Notes: generated from the letters alone by a model not told the origin. 64,000 nucleotides of DNA from Adiantum capillus-veneris (GCA_014529385.2 CM043971.1:31573209-31637208); one strand, 5' to 3'; counted from the stretch's first letter, positions 10,870 to 25,554 are shown. Numbers and translations: made by a program.

Positions 10870-11800
10870 AGAAAAAACTAGAGAGAGTACTTTTGTGAAA
10901 TTACTTTGTGAGCATAGCCAGTGAACATAATTGATGGTAGCAACATAACATACCATTTAGCTAACTTGCATGAACAATACATTTGAAGGAGAGAGAGTTT
11001 AGAGAACATGACAATAGTTGAAAACCGGATTTATGTGGAGCTGGCCCCCCTCCAATAGGCATTTGTATTATATTTTCTCCCGTCAAGAGAGACTTTTCAT
11101 AATACAATCTTTGTGCTCCTTGTGACCTAGGTGATGCAATGAAGATGGAAAAATTCATGCATCACAAGCATAAGATAAGCTTTGTGGAAAGCATTAACTA
11201 TCCCAAGCCTCAGTTCCAATACCTCAAACACCTTCGAAGGTGGAGAGAGCTAGTAGGGAATGAGGGTAGGGAAGAGGAAGAAGAAACATTTCGTAGGAGA
11301 AAGAACTAGTTCCTCACTTATCATCACTCTTCTTGCTAGCATACATAATAGCATAGTAATGAAGATGGAGAAGATGGCAAGCTTAAGCATTGAAGCATGG
11401 CTCTTGGTTGGATTTGCATTCCATAGCCAAGAGTATTGGTGTAGGACTTCAACCTCTCTACTTGCTTGGAGAAGGACAATACACAATGAGAGAGTGTGTG
11501 TGTGGTAAGTGTGGGAGAGTATACCCCTCAAGAAGGCCCCCTACTTGCTTTGGTCGACCTCCCCTTGTAGCTCATGCTTGAAGCTCATTGGACCCCTCCA
11601 GGCCTAACCAATCACAAGAAAGAATCATACCAAGCAACAACGATAGCCTTGGGACAAGTGTCCCCCTTTCCCCTTTGAGAGAGAGAGGGCTTGATAAATG
11701 CTAAAAAAATTAATTAAATCCACTAAATTATCATTGGACCCTTGGAAGGCCAACCAATAGATTTTAGGCACACCATGAGGGTAACCTAGCTAGGGGCTTG
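10870..11800 (-). mobile_element. L-family LTR, minus copy (probable 3' LTR of B1)
   Basis: Read on the minus strand, this block aligns by eye with the plus-strand segment 48,640-49,740. Shared blocks include GGGAAAGGGGGACAC, an AC-rich microsatellite, GCAAATCCAACCAAGAGCCA, a TGTATT...ATAATACAAA block near an A-rich site, and GGAGGGGG(A/G)CC(A/G)GCTCCA. Both copies lie directly downstream of B-family gypsy coding DNA, this one after B1 once the chromovirus insertion is removed, so L is most simply the LTR of family B. Exact ends were not resolved because the left side abuts the C-rich truncated chromovirus LTR. Confidence 0.6.
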
Positions 11801-11878
11801 ACATGTGTCCTACTTGCCTCTTGGGAAAGGTGTGCCCTTTGGGAGAGTGAGTGATCAAGCAACCCCCCCCCCCCCCCC

Positions 11879-11963
11879 TAGTGGAGAAGGGATCCTGCAA
11901 GCCAAGGGGCTACAAAAGGGTGGTTGGGCGGAGGATAGTTCACGGCAGTTCCCAGGGTCCTCA
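11879..11963 (+). mobile_element. Chromovirus C: truncated 5' LTR
   Basis: The sequence TAGTGGAGAAGGGATC...GGGCTACAAAAGGG...CCCAGGGTCCTCA matches the last ~85 bp of the 3' LTR at 19,029-19,168. The first ~55 bp of the LTR are missing and a run of 16 C's (11,863-11,878) takes their place. The end TCCTCA is followed one base later by a tRNA-iMet-like primer site, confirming that this is a 5' LTR. The missing half prevents a target-duplication test. Confidence 0.75.
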
Positions 11964-11964
11964 C

Positions 11965-11982
11965 TGGTATCAAAGATCAAGG
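11965..11982 (+). promoter_or_regulatory. Chromovirus C: primer binding site
   Basis: TGGTATCAAAGATCAAGG begins one base inside the LTR end. It matches the usual plant tRNA-iMet primer site TGGTATCAGAGC with one change in the first 11 bases, so minus-strand DNA synthesis would have been primed here. Confidence 0.8.
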
Positions 11983-12042
11983 GGAGGGAGGAGCTATGGA
12001 GGAGGAGGGAGCCTTGCATGTTTTTTGCACGCATCATTGCAT

Positions 12043-12177
<135 letters not shown>

Positions 12178-12309
12178 TAGGGCTAGGGTTCGCCGAGCAC
12201 CTGCTGCCACAGCTCCCTGCTAGGCGCAGAGCAGCGCCTTGTGGGGAGGTTACTCTAGCTTCTGCAACCCCCAAGCCAGCGCACCAACCCCAAGCACGTT
12301 CAGCTTCAA

Positions 12310-12600
12310 CTCCCTCTATTGCCTCAATCGAGCCACAGCCATCCCGACCACTTAATTGAGCTACAACCAGGCCTCCGTTGCCTTAATCGAGCCACAGTCA
12401 TCGCGTGAATTAAGCTACAACCAAGCCTCGCCTTATCGAGCCAATTCTGGTGACTTAAACGATTCAAGCCACAATCAGTCCTCTACCTTAATCAAGCCAC
12501 AGCCAATCTTTCCCTCTGTTGCATTAATAGATTCACTCCCACGCCCTGGTGACTTAAAGCCACAGCCACCAAGGAGTCGATTCAAGCCATAGCGGCCCTA
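12310..12600. repeat. Degenerate tandem units with ATCGAGCCACAG
   Basis: About four or five diverged units of roughly 60-70 bp, each built around TTAATCGAGCCACAG followed by GACTTAA or GAATTAAGCTACAACCA. They sit just upstream of the ORF1-like reading frame, where a LINE would have its 5' untranslated region. Promoter-like tandem repeats are common in LINE leaders, but no function is shown here. Confidence 0.55.
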
Positions 12601-12848
12601 TTGAGTTTCTGCCGACTTATTCGAGCTCAGTTTGAGCCACGTCACGCACTTGGCTCACCGAGGCCATCGACTGCGCAAAAAACAGTGATGGCAGCACTCA
12701 CAGCTTGATTTTTGATTTTGCTCTGTCTCTTGCCACAGTGAAGCATTTTGGAAGTAGTTTTGATTCTGCTCTGGTTCCCTGCGACAGTGAGCATTTGAGG
12801 CATTTGGAGAGAATACTCTCACCAAAGGCACCTCCAGCAAATGAGAAG

Positions 12849-13595
12849 ATGGCGACCCACACCCCAAAAACACTAGGGAGAGCACGGGCTAGCTTTGCCG
12901 CTGTCCCAGCAGCCCCGAACAAAACAGATTGCATCGGACAATTGCAAGCTGCCCTGGACATGGTCATGAAAGAAAACCGCGACCTCAAAGCGCGCTTTAG
13001 CACACTCGAGGCACGGTTTGACTCCATGGTCGGCCTCACAACAGACAAAGTGAAAGAAGTCGAAGAAAAATTCACTCAAGCTCACATGATCGCACTCGCC
13101 AAAGTGGAAACATGTGTAAAAACAGAACTGCGGGAACGTCAGCTTCAAGAAGAGAATGCCCTCAAGATTCGCATTGGAGGGCTTCCCCAAGCATGGGATG
13201 AGTGCAAACAAGATTTCTGAAAATTAATAGATCTCCTCAACGAGACTCTTCAACCGGTCCATGTCGACTACGATGCAGTCGAATGTATCGTCAAAAAGTT
13301 CAACACCAAGCGCACACCAAGTGGACATGTCATTCTCGAGTTCAAAGACAAGGATGAACGGCTCTGACTACTTCAGCAATCGCGTCTCCTTAGAGACACC
13401 GGGTTTTGGATCGCCGAAGAACTCACCCCGACACAAGTCAAGCACAAAGGTGAAGATCTGAAAAAAGTGCGTGAAGCACGAGCCAAAGGCAAGTGGGCAG
13501 TATACCGCGGAGGGAAGGCCATCATCCAGGAGTTTCGAACTCCAAACCGGCTCCTACCCCATAGGACTCCCCTTAGGTTTTGCTTTTTCTTTTGA
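12849..13595 (+). pseudogene. LINE-1-like ORF1 (coiled coil + RRM + C-terminal domain)
   Basis: A plus-strand frame from an ATG at 12,849 (open from 12,705) to a TGA at 13,593. The first half has a heptad-rich coiled coil (about residues 45-110: QLQAALDMVMKENRDLKARF). Then come NALKIRIGGLP, where L1 ORF1 proteins have the first RRM strand, HVILEFKDKDE, where the RNP1-like strand lies, and IAEELTPTQVKHKGEDL with REARAKGKWAVYRGGKAI, which matches the C-terminal RNA-binding domain of the animal-type L1 ORF1. In-frame TGAs at 13,218-13,220 and 13,365-13,367 show it is dead. No endonuclease or RT follows; a TC microsatellite comes instead. Many plant LINEs instead carry a CCHC-type ORF1, so this form is of note. 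It lies inside chromovirus C and probably inserted there. Confidence 0.6.
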
Positions 13596-13707
13596 TGGAC
13601 CCTCAGTCCTTAACTGATATGCATCGATTGCCCTCACGTAGAAGAAGTGGTTGTAATGTTTTGTTTTTGGTCCCATGGGTCATATCTGACCTCCGTGGAC
13701 GATAATT

Positions 13708-18236
<4,529 letters not shown>

Positions 18237-18480
18237 CAAGTATATGGATGGATACTCACTGGTTAAGTCATAATTTATCGTCAGTCATGGAAGACTGTCT
18301 GTAAGTGGTTGGGGGAAAGTACCTCACTCTTACTATTGCTATTCATCCCGCGTTGGATGGGCAGCTTACAAGTATTTTTCTAGTGCTAAAGGATCTGCTA
18401 AGAGCATACATTAGCATAAAGCATTCTGAATGGCCGATTCTCTCCCTATTCTAGAATTTACTTAGGTTTTCAACTTTGAA
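18237..18480 (+). pseudogene. Chromovirus C: late integrase core remnant
   Basis: Plus-strand fragments read HNLSSVMEDC, then IHPALDGQL, then LLRAYISIKHSEWPI. These correspond to the block of Ty3/gypsy integrases that runs from the conserved D-R-D-P-K-F/W-K stretch through F-H-P-Q-T-D-G-Q-T-E to the helix ending in W. Frames shift and stops interrupt. The Q-T-D of the usual motif is A-L-D here. The active-site residues can no longer all be seen, so the fragment is inactive. Confidence 0.6.
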
Positions 18481-18719
18481 TACCTGTTGTGGTGGGGTTG
18501 GATACCGATTCAATAGTTTCATACGCCAAGGACTTAGTAGGTGTGCTGACAAAGCATATTGGCATGCAACCTTCATTAAGAGTGAGTAGGTAGTTCCGTG
18601 TGTTCCAAAATGTTTAGAAGTCTGACATGAGGAACCTCCCTATTCTATCCCTTAGTAACTATGAGCTTTTCAAGACATTCACGCGAGTTAGGAGTCTGGC
18701 TCACAACTTCATGAATTCT

Positions 18720-19014
18720 GCACACTCTTGTATTTATCCGATATTTCATGTAAGCTGTTTACCTAAATGCTTACATAGGGACAACAATGTCATTGATCAA
18801 AATATTCTGGTTGATTTCTTTGAACCCCCTACCCAACCGCATAAACTTGCATGAATTTTAGACTATCATGATTTACGTATGCGTCGTCATGTAGGTCAAC
18901 CATTCTTGTAAAGAGGAACGAATGACCTAACCTGAAGAAGGTGCCACTTGAGAAAACATTAGTGTTCTTAAAAGAAATAACCCACTTTTGTTTTTGAGGA
19001 CAAAAACACTTCTC
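18720..19014 (+). pseudogene. Chromovirus C: integrase C-terminus and chromodomain
   Basis: The frame gives PIFHVSCLPKCL, the post-integrase F-H-V-S-x-L-K-x block of chromoviruses. It is followed by LDYHDLRMRRHVGQPFL, a chromodomain-type start, and ends FEDKNTSP, the tail seen at the 3' end of many plant chromovirus polyproteins. Chromodomains steer integration towards marked heterochromatin. At least four in-frame stops and a frameshift occur in the middle. A polypurine tract follows directly, so this is the true end of pol. Confidence 0.7.
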
Positions 19015-19168
19015 CAAGGGGGGAGAAATGTCAGGCCAAGGGACACCCTAGAGGTCAAGGACCTGGCCAAGGGTCGGCTGCCTAGTGGAGAAGGGATCAT
19101 GCAAGCCAAGGGGCTATAAAAGGGTGGTTGGGTGGAGGATCGTTCACGATAGTTCCCAGGGTCCTACA
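19015..19168 (+). mobile_element. Chromovirus C: polypurine tract and 3' LTR
   Basis: CAAGGGGGGAGAAA (19,015-19,028) is a polypurine tract, followed by an LTR starting TGTCAGGCCAAGGG at 19,029 and ending GGGTCCTACA at 19,168, 140 bp in all. A TATA box (CTATAAAAGGG, 19,114-19,124) lies where LTR transcription would start. The last ~85 bp match 11,879-11,963. The LTR edge cuts a B1 integrase reading frame at 19,169, so C inserted into B1 or into a B1 remnant. Confidence 0.8.
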
Positions 19169-19629
19169 TGTAGGGCTTAATAGGCTCACATGAAAAGCAT
19201 TTTGTATGAGCCAATGGTTGGGCAACTTGAGTTGGTAAGCCATCTCATTGATAGGCTTCAAAATTTGGAAAATGACCATAGTATCTTTTTGCTAGCTTAG
19301 CACAATACTTTTGATGGCCCGTAGGATTTTTGCCCGTCATGTGTCTTAATTGAGCCTTAGGAAAATTAAGTAAGACCCAATCATTTTCTTTGAACTTTAA
19401 GGCCCTTCTGTGCTTGTCAACAACATCTTTTTTCCTTTGTTGAGAGATGGATATAGACTCCTTAATCTTTTGAAAAGATTCTTGTAGGTCACCGCTATAC
19501 TCATTGGCAGCGAGCGAAGATCTTCCCATGTACTTTGAATAGAAAGGGACTTTTAGGTCTTCCCTCAATGATCTCAAAAGGTGATTTTCCTATAGAAGTA
19601 TGTACAGTATTATTGTAGGCATACTCTAC
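19169..19629 (-). pseudogene. B1: integrase C-terminal part
   Basis: Minus-strand frame opening VEYAYNNTVHTSIGKSPFEI, the block after the integrase core in Ty3/gypsy elements. A helical linker with K-K-D-V-V-D-K-H-R-R follows, then ENDWVLLNFPKAQLR, which matches the integrase C-terminal GPY/F-like region, and NAFHVSLL at the end. The frame is cut by the chromovirus LTR at 19,168. The upstream part of integrase resumes at 20,261 on the far side of an inverted gag insertion. Confidence 0.8.
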
Positions 19630-20260
19630 ATCATCATGAATGTGTTGTTTCACTATGGCCTCCTCAAGTGTTTTAGGGTCTTGAGTCTTGACGTGCTTCT
19701 TAAGCTCTGGCGTCAGACCGCGGATAAACCCACATACGTGTTGAAAGGTGTCTAGTCCTTCCAGCTTCAGGATAACATCCTGATAATGAGATGTTCAGGT
19801 TATCTCTCACTATCGGGATGTTATCCTGAAGCTGGAAGGACTAGACACCTTTCCGCAAGTACGTGGGTTTATCTGCGGTCTGACGCCAGAGCTTAAGAAG
19901 CACGTCAAGACTCAAGACCCTAAAACACTTGAGGAGGCCATAGTGAAAGCACACATTCATGATGATCCATATGAAAAGAAATCACATAGTTATCACGTGC
20001 CTGCTAATACACATGGTAATATACGCACACAGTATGAGCACAATAAAAGAAAATTTATAATAGCCAATTATGAAGTAGCTAAAAAACCCAAGGGGTCCAA
20101 AGGCCCTCTCTCTCCTGAGGACTTTGATAAGGCTAAAAAAGAGAAATTATGTTTTCAATTCTTGGGCAACGGTCATGGAAAAAAGGATTGTCCCAAGGGG
20201 AAATCTGTTCCTCATGACAAGGAGAAAGCAGTGCACATGGTGCAACTGCTGCCAAGAGGT
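19630..20260. repeat. Inverted gag duplication inserted in B1 integrase
   Basis: Left arm 19,630-19,790 and right arm 19,806-19,966 are near-perfect inverted copies around a ~15 bp spacer; only the right arm continues to 20,260. Both arms derive from the same gypsy gag region (block ending TPELKKHVKTQDPK). The insert sits between two halves of one integrase frame, whose residues resume on each side. The gag belongs to a different gypsy family from B1's own gag. A transcript through it would fold into a ~160 bp double-stranded stem. Confidence 0.8.
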
Positions 20261-20296
20261 AAGTACTTTTTCCATTGTGAGCGTGTCCCATTGTGA
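19806..20296 (+). pseudogene. Gypsy gag fragment (capsid end and zinc knuckle)
   Basis: Plus-strand fragment within the inverted insert. It encodes a late capsid block (LEGLDTFPQVRGFICGLTPE), a basic linker with KKPKGSKGP, and a single zinc knuckle CFQFLGNGHGKKDCPKGK, which keeps the H and last C but has F-L in place of the second cysteine. Frame 19,943-20,296 runs a few codons into integrase DNA and then stops. No protease follows. It is a dispersed fragment, not a working gene. Confidence 0.75.
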
Positions 20297-21043
20297 GCGT
20301 TGATCTACTTCTGTAACATAAGTCTTTAGTAGATCAAGTATCATAAGATTGGCTATCTCACTTTGGCCATCCGTTTGTGGGTAATAGGCCACTGAAGAGA
20401 AATTCAATCTTGTTCCTAGATTTTCAAAGAGACCTTTCCAAAATTACTGGTCATTCTAGGATCTCTATTTGACACGATGGATGTTGGCAATCCATGGTAT
20501 TTGAAAATCTGTAATATGCAGAGAGTTGCCATTTGGTGTGCCTCAATAGTCTTTTTGACAGAAACAAAGTGTACTTGCTTGCTAAACCTGTCGACTATTG
20601 TCCATATTTTCGTATTCCCATGGATAGGCTTGGATAATCCAAGGATGAAATCCATGGATATACTCTCCCATGGTGAATTTGGGATAGGCAATGGCTGGAA
20701 TAATCTAGGTTTCTTCCCTCTATCATACTTGGTCTTTTGGCATACTACACATTTTGAAACATAATCTTCTTTGTCCACTTTCATGGTAGGCCAATAGAAA
20801 TATGTCCCTACTCCTCGAAGAGTAGGTTAAATGCCTCTATGCCCCGCATAGGGAGGAGCATGGGATTCAAACATAACTTTCTCACAAAGGGAATGGGTAG
20901 CACATAGCCTATTTCCGAGGAGAAGATAACCATCCTGCAAGGTGAATGGTTCCTCTTTCTTACCCAAAGCAAGGGCTACCATTATGTCTCTAAAGTCAGG
21001 GTCAGTAGCATACTCATCTATCATAGAAGATAGATCATTGTAA
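20261..21043 (-). pseudogene. B1: integrase zinc finger and catalytic core
   Basis: Minus-strand frames carry the linker MIDEYATDPDFRDI, then H-A-P-P-Y-A-G-H-R-G-I with YVSKCVVCQK: the H-H-C-C zinc finger of integrase. Next come SPWESISMDFILGL, with the first catalytic D, then IWTIVDRFSK, HGLPTSIVSNRDPRMTSNF, with the second D, and YYPQTDGQSEIAN, with the catalytic E. Together these are the D-D-35-E core of a Ty3/gypsy integrase. Frame breaks occur at ~20,827 and ~20,410, and a 13 bp direct repeat at 20,272-20,300 shifts the frame just before the gag insert. Upstream it is cut at 21,043 by the edge of transposon T. Confidence 0.85.
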
Positions 21044-21063
21044 CATTAGGAGAAATATGAACC
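21044..21063 (+). repeat. T left terminal inverted repeat
   Basis: CATTAGGAGAAATATGAACC; 19 of 20 bases match the inverted right end. It starts directly after B1 bases TTGTAA. The foldback at 37,822 begins with a closely similar 20-mer. Confidence 0.75.
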
Positions 21064-21643
21064 TTGCATGGGCCTTGTAAGGAATCCTAATTTTTAGGGA
21101 TTAAGGCTAATGTTGTGTGGGGTTTAGGGGGCAAGGGCATTGAAGAAGGTAGTTTTGAGTAGGCTTTTCTAGCCTTTTTTTAGACAAATGTAGGATGTGG
21201 ACCTAAAGGGTTACTTTCTCTCTCTAGCTTTTTTTAAAGTGAAGTGTGTGCACATCAGCAAAAACGTGGGTCACAAAGAGACAAAATTTGACTTTAAAAA
21301 AAAAAAAACATTTTTACTTGTTTCTAACTTAAAACTCCCTCCCAACATATATACATATCCAAAAATCATTTTTTGACCCATTTTTTAACCCACAAGCTTA
21401 GAAAGTCCATTTTTTCAAAACTTTTTTCCCCCAAAAAGTAATAAACATTTTGTTCTCTCCTCCTCCTCCATCCTCCCTCCTCTCTCTCTCTCTCCCTCTC
21501 CTCTCCCTCCCTCTCCCTACCTTCCTCCTCCTCCCCAATCTCTCCCTCCCCCCCCTCCCTCCTTCTCTCCTCCCATCTTCCTCAACCTCTCTACCCTTCC
21601 CCCTCTATCTTTTCATCATTTGCTTCCTCACGCAACATCTTCC

Positions 21644-22226
21644 ATGGTGCTCACGGACATCACAAATGGTTTGCTTCCACCACCACGTACTCCGCACACC
21701 AAAATCATACATATTCGCTTACCCACGGCATTTGCACCGAAGACCACTAGTGAAGGTGATCAAAGGTCATCATCACAGGAACGTCGCACCGCTTGTGAGA
21801 CCAACATTGACATTTGGGTGGATGGCCATTTGGGTGGATGGCCATTTGTACCCTTACAATCCTATAAGCCGCTTCCATCCACCGTTTAATAGCCTTTCCA
21901 CATTTCTTCAATTTCTTGGGAGGGGAGAAGCAGGCTTGTTAGTCTATTGCAAGCGGTTGTGTATGGGTGCAGGTGCTTCTTTGCATATGTGGATGCATGA
22001 ATGTCAAGCTCTTCACCTCAAGATGACAGCATTACAAGAGAGTGTTGCCTCTTTGGAGAGGGTAGTTAAAACTCTTGAACAACAAATGCAAGAAAAGGAG
22101 TCCCACATCCAGAATCTTACCAACACCATCACATACTTGAAAGAAACATCCCTTGGTGGAAGGGAACGCAAACGCACATATTCATCCATTGAAACTCTTG
22201 CACATTCGAGAGGAGCACGCAAATGA
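21644..22226 (+). pseudogene. T: N-terminal coiled-coil exon(s), probably of the transposase gene
   Basis: An ATG at 21,644 opens a short P/T-rich N-terminus after a long pyrimidine-rich leader. A 16 bp unit repeated twice at 21,812-21,843 shifts the frame; allowing for it, the reading continues into a second frame holding a clear coiled coil (ALQESVASLERVVKTLEQQM), followed by a basic patch GRERKRTYSS. A GT-AG intron between ~21,848 and ~21,976 is plausible. I recognise no family from this part. It precedes the transposase-like exons in the same direction without another promoter-like gap, so it is probably the DNA-binding or oligomerisation front of that protein; this is inference. Confidence 0.45.
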
Positions 22227-22320
22227 CGAGTTACAGCCACAAAGTGATTTGGTCTTTACTTGCATGATGCATTCTTACGTCACACTATTTTCTAACATTT
22301 ATCTTTATTTGTTGCTAGAA

Positions 22321-24630
22321 ACTTCATCCAGGAGGCATGCGGTGGAACAAGCCAAGATGATCGAGTCAACATTCTCACTAATTGTCTCAATACCCAGGAC
22401 GTGATTTCTATCTTACAATCACCTGGAGGTAAGCACATTAAGGATGCAGTCACCAAAGACCTTATGCGTAAATTAAGAAATGTGGTTAGTGATGATGACG
22501 TTCAACAAGCTTGTGATGAGGCTAGAATCAGCACCAGAGCCTATCAGGCTATTTTCCAACTCCTAAAGGATGCCCTGAAAGAACATGGCATTATGGAAAA
22601 CCTATTTCCCGTTCCTCACAAGGTCAAGCTCACAAAGAAGGCCACAAACGAAGATGTGTTCTCCTGCATTGGGACATACTTACACATTGAGGACACAGTG
22701 CCAACTTCCCTTTATGCTTCGTGCGCAACAAAGACAAGGGGAAAAGGTAAGAAACAATCCATAAGACCTTCGGAGAAGGACTTTCCTTACACAATGTGGA
22801 ACAATATTTTCGTGGATCTTAGAAGGCTTCAAGAAGCCATGCTTAGATTTTACGAGTTACCTAAAGAAGGTGACACACTTTACTTTTTTCTTTGGTATTA
22901 TTCTTATCATAGACTCTGAAGTTTAAGGTCTTAGCACTATTTATTTTGTAGTGCTTGGCACAAAAGTCGCTTTTGTGCTGAAACTCGATGAGTGTCAAAT
23001 AGTGAAAGGCCGAGGGTTAGAGAGGCTAAGTGTCACTCTAATGAATGAGGCCCTTCTGCAAACCAAGCGAAGGGATTCAGTCGAGCCATCTCCCACCCCA
23101 TCTTTTAGCGTGCAATCAGAGAAAGACATTTGGTGGTTGGGTGCTATTGAGGTGCCCAAAGAGACCAATGGAGTACTTTCATGGATTTTTGAGAGAACTC
23201 CATGGATCACAGAGGTAATACACTCCCAAATTGTAGGTTACAAGTTGGAGATTGAGGGTTTTGGTAGTTATGATGTGGAGTGGCACTTAGGTGGGGATTT
23301 GAAGACCATAAAGTGTTTGCTTGGCTGCAAACATTGGCTGCAAACAAGGGGCTTCTTCTCTCATGCCTTGTCCATTTTGCACTCGAGGGTACAAACCTAA
23401 TGGAAAAAAATCACATAAGAGCACTGCAAAGGCCAGTTCCATGCTTCCATGGCAAGGGCATGGAGAACAAGGGTTAGATTGTCGTGATGTCGGAAATGAA
23501 GGTAGAGAATGGGAAGCGTCTATTCTGAGATGTCCCATGCTCAATGCTCCAGACCGTGATCAAAAGGACCACGCTTGGAATCCAATCTTTCGATTTCCTC
23601 TATCGAATGTACATTTTTGTACATTACACGCATTCATGCGCATTTTTGATAGGCTATTGAAGCTCCACATTGACTATGCTTTCACAATGAACCGTTGGAA
23701 AAGTCCTAGGAAGCGATCGAAAGAGTGGAGGTACTCTTGAATTCCATTGGCTGTCACGGTGGAAATGTGTCTATCGTTGCTGCAAAGAACACAGGGGAGG
23801 CCCATGAAATTGCTCAACAAGTGTCAATGAGTGGACAAAAAGCTAGACACTTTTTGAAGAAAGTTTTCCAAGGAAACTCAAGTTGATATGATGCTCAAAA
23901 CAGCTCCATCTAGGAGGCAGGTAACCTTTGGGAGCTTTGGAAGGAGTTATGCAAAGCTACTACCGACAATGATTCAAATGGCGAGCTTGCAAACAAGCGC
24001 ACGCAAGTTTGGGCACATTTTGATAAAATGGTCAAGCTTATGGGCCTTAACAGCACAACAGAAGAACAACGCCAATCATTTCAAGAAGCCTTGGCGGATT
24101 TTACCAAGGTATTCACCCTTTCTTGGGGTGAAAATAACATCACACATTACATGCTAAGTCATTTTACATGGTGTATTCATTACAAGGGATTGTTTTTATT
24201 TAATAATGTGGATCGTTTACTCATGTGAACAACATATCTTGTTTGCGCATGGTGCATTTTTTATGCACAAGTATGGATCGCTTGAAATTTTTAGCACTCA
24301 AGGCATGGAGAAGTCCCATTATCGAGCAAGGAGAGTGTACTTCAAGAATACTCGACATGGTGGTGGAATGGTGCAATCCAATTATTTGGAGGAGATGTTC
24401 AATTGGTTTTTTCGCACAACATTTGCTCGTAAGCTCACAATGGAGCGTGCGTGACAATCCAAGATTGCTATTGAAGTGCGGAAATGGAGTCGTCAAGAGC
24501 ATAGCAACAAGTGGCAAATGTCGCAAGGTCCCACCAATCATGCTGCATGGCGGCGATGCAGAGTGCGACAAGGATCAAAGTGGATATTGCGCGAGTCACT
24601 AAACGTGAATGCAGGGTCCAACTCTTAGCG
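22321..24630 (+). pseudogene. T: DDE-transposase-like protein, spliced
   Basis: Exons with GT-AG introns encode a large protein. A splice from 22,870 to 22,951 (82 bp) joins YELPKE to VLGTKV in phase. Landmarks: FVLKLDECQIVKG (candidate first D, 22,987); EWHLGGDLKTIKCLLG (candidate second D, 23,296); MPCPFCTRG (C-x-x-C, 23,369-23,380); FPLSNVHFCTLHAFMRI; KYGSLEIFSTQGMEKSHYRA (candidate E, 24,308); and NYLEEMFNWFF. The order D, G-G-D, C-x-x-C, Q-G-x-E resembles uncharacterised transposase-like proteins that I recall from animal genomes, and more loosely the D-D-E plus C-x-x-C plan of Transib/RAG1; both are recall, not search results. A 13 bp duplication (23,321-23,346) and stops near 23,893 and 24,452 break this copy. 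It is the best candidate for the mobilising enzyme of T. Confidence 0.6.
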
Positions 24631-24750
24631 ACATGTTTATTTAAAAAATAATACTTTAAAAAAAAATTAGTGTGAACTGGGCCCTTACAAATATTGCATG
24701 CTCTCATAAACCACTCATTTCTTAAGAACAGGTGAGCTCTTACCAAAAAA

Positions 24751-25554
24751 ATGGCGCGCACCAAACAAACCGCGAAAGAGCATCCGCCTGCCAACAAAAA
24801 CACCCTCCAAGGATGTGAGAAGCCATCATGGCTTAAAGGCACAAGAAAACAGCCACGAACGCCAGGCCGTTCTAGGAACTCATCTGGTAGTGGGCATGGT
24901 GGTAGGGCACGAGAGTCATCGAGGACTATTGAATCTCCACCTCCTCAAGATAGGGAGCAGCCATCGCGCCACCAATCACAAGCAGGACCATCCAAGACTC
25001 GGGTGGTCCATACAGACATTGAATCAGAGAGTGAGCCACCATGGCTGCGAGATAAAATACCACGCACACACCGGGTGGCCGTTGGGGGGAAGACATTGCC
25101 TGGAGGCCAGGGAGCTCTCCCCACATGACAAGATCGGCAGCCAAGGGAAGAGGAAGAATCAGAAGAGGCTGTAGAACCAGCCCCTAAACATGTAAACAGG
25201 CGCAATTCTAAGTTTTTCAAGAAGCCTAAACGCCGCCCGCCAACAAATGTGCAAGTGCCCCCAAGACAACCGCAGCGGCGCCGAAAAATAGCAAGGGCAT
25301 TTGCAGAAATCCGCCACTATCAGAAGACGACGGAGCTTTTGATTCGACGCGCCCCCTTTGCTCGCACTATGAAGGAGGTGCTTCAAAGCTATGGAAATCA
25401 GTATAGAATGCAAGCAATAACGCTAGAGGCTATTCAAGAAGCTACAGAGGCCCACATCATTTCGGTGTTGGAAGATACCAACCTATGCGCCATACATGCA
25501 AAGCGAGTGACTATACAGCCAAAAGATATGCAGCTTGCACGTCGATTGCGATGA
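24751..25554 (+). pseudogene. T: histone H3-like protein with extended tail
   Basis: A single frame of 267 codons with one in-frame TGA (25,126-25,128). Residues 1-8, MARTKQTA, equal the canonical H3 N-terminus including Lys4. The rest of the usual tail is replaced by ~165 residues rich in S, R, P, E and G, with an acidic run EEEESEE followed by a basic KKPKRRPP. From about residue 175 a full H3 fold follows: [19 protein letters not shown] (alpha-N and alpha-1), [19 protein letters not shown] (alpha-2), [19 protein letters not shown] (H3 signature with Cys) and QLARRLR. Loop 1 has the canonical H3 length, so it is not CENH3-like. There is no intron. It lies inside T, downstream of and parallel to the transposase gene. 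The stop fits CGA to TGA decay. It may once have entered nucleosomes or bound H3K4 readers; that is inference. Confidence 0.85.

Noticed and set aside
11863-11878. Run of C's as an assembly gap artefact
   Set aside because: It is short and flanked by sensible sequence; it coincides with truncation of an LTR, so a real junction with homopolymer length uncertainty is as likely. Not reported as a separate feature.
24751-25554. H3-like ORF as a centromeric H3 (CENH3)
   Set aside because: The loop-1 segment has the canonical H3 length and the [15 protein letters not shown] signature is H3-like; CENH3 proteins have a longer loop 1 and a different tail start.
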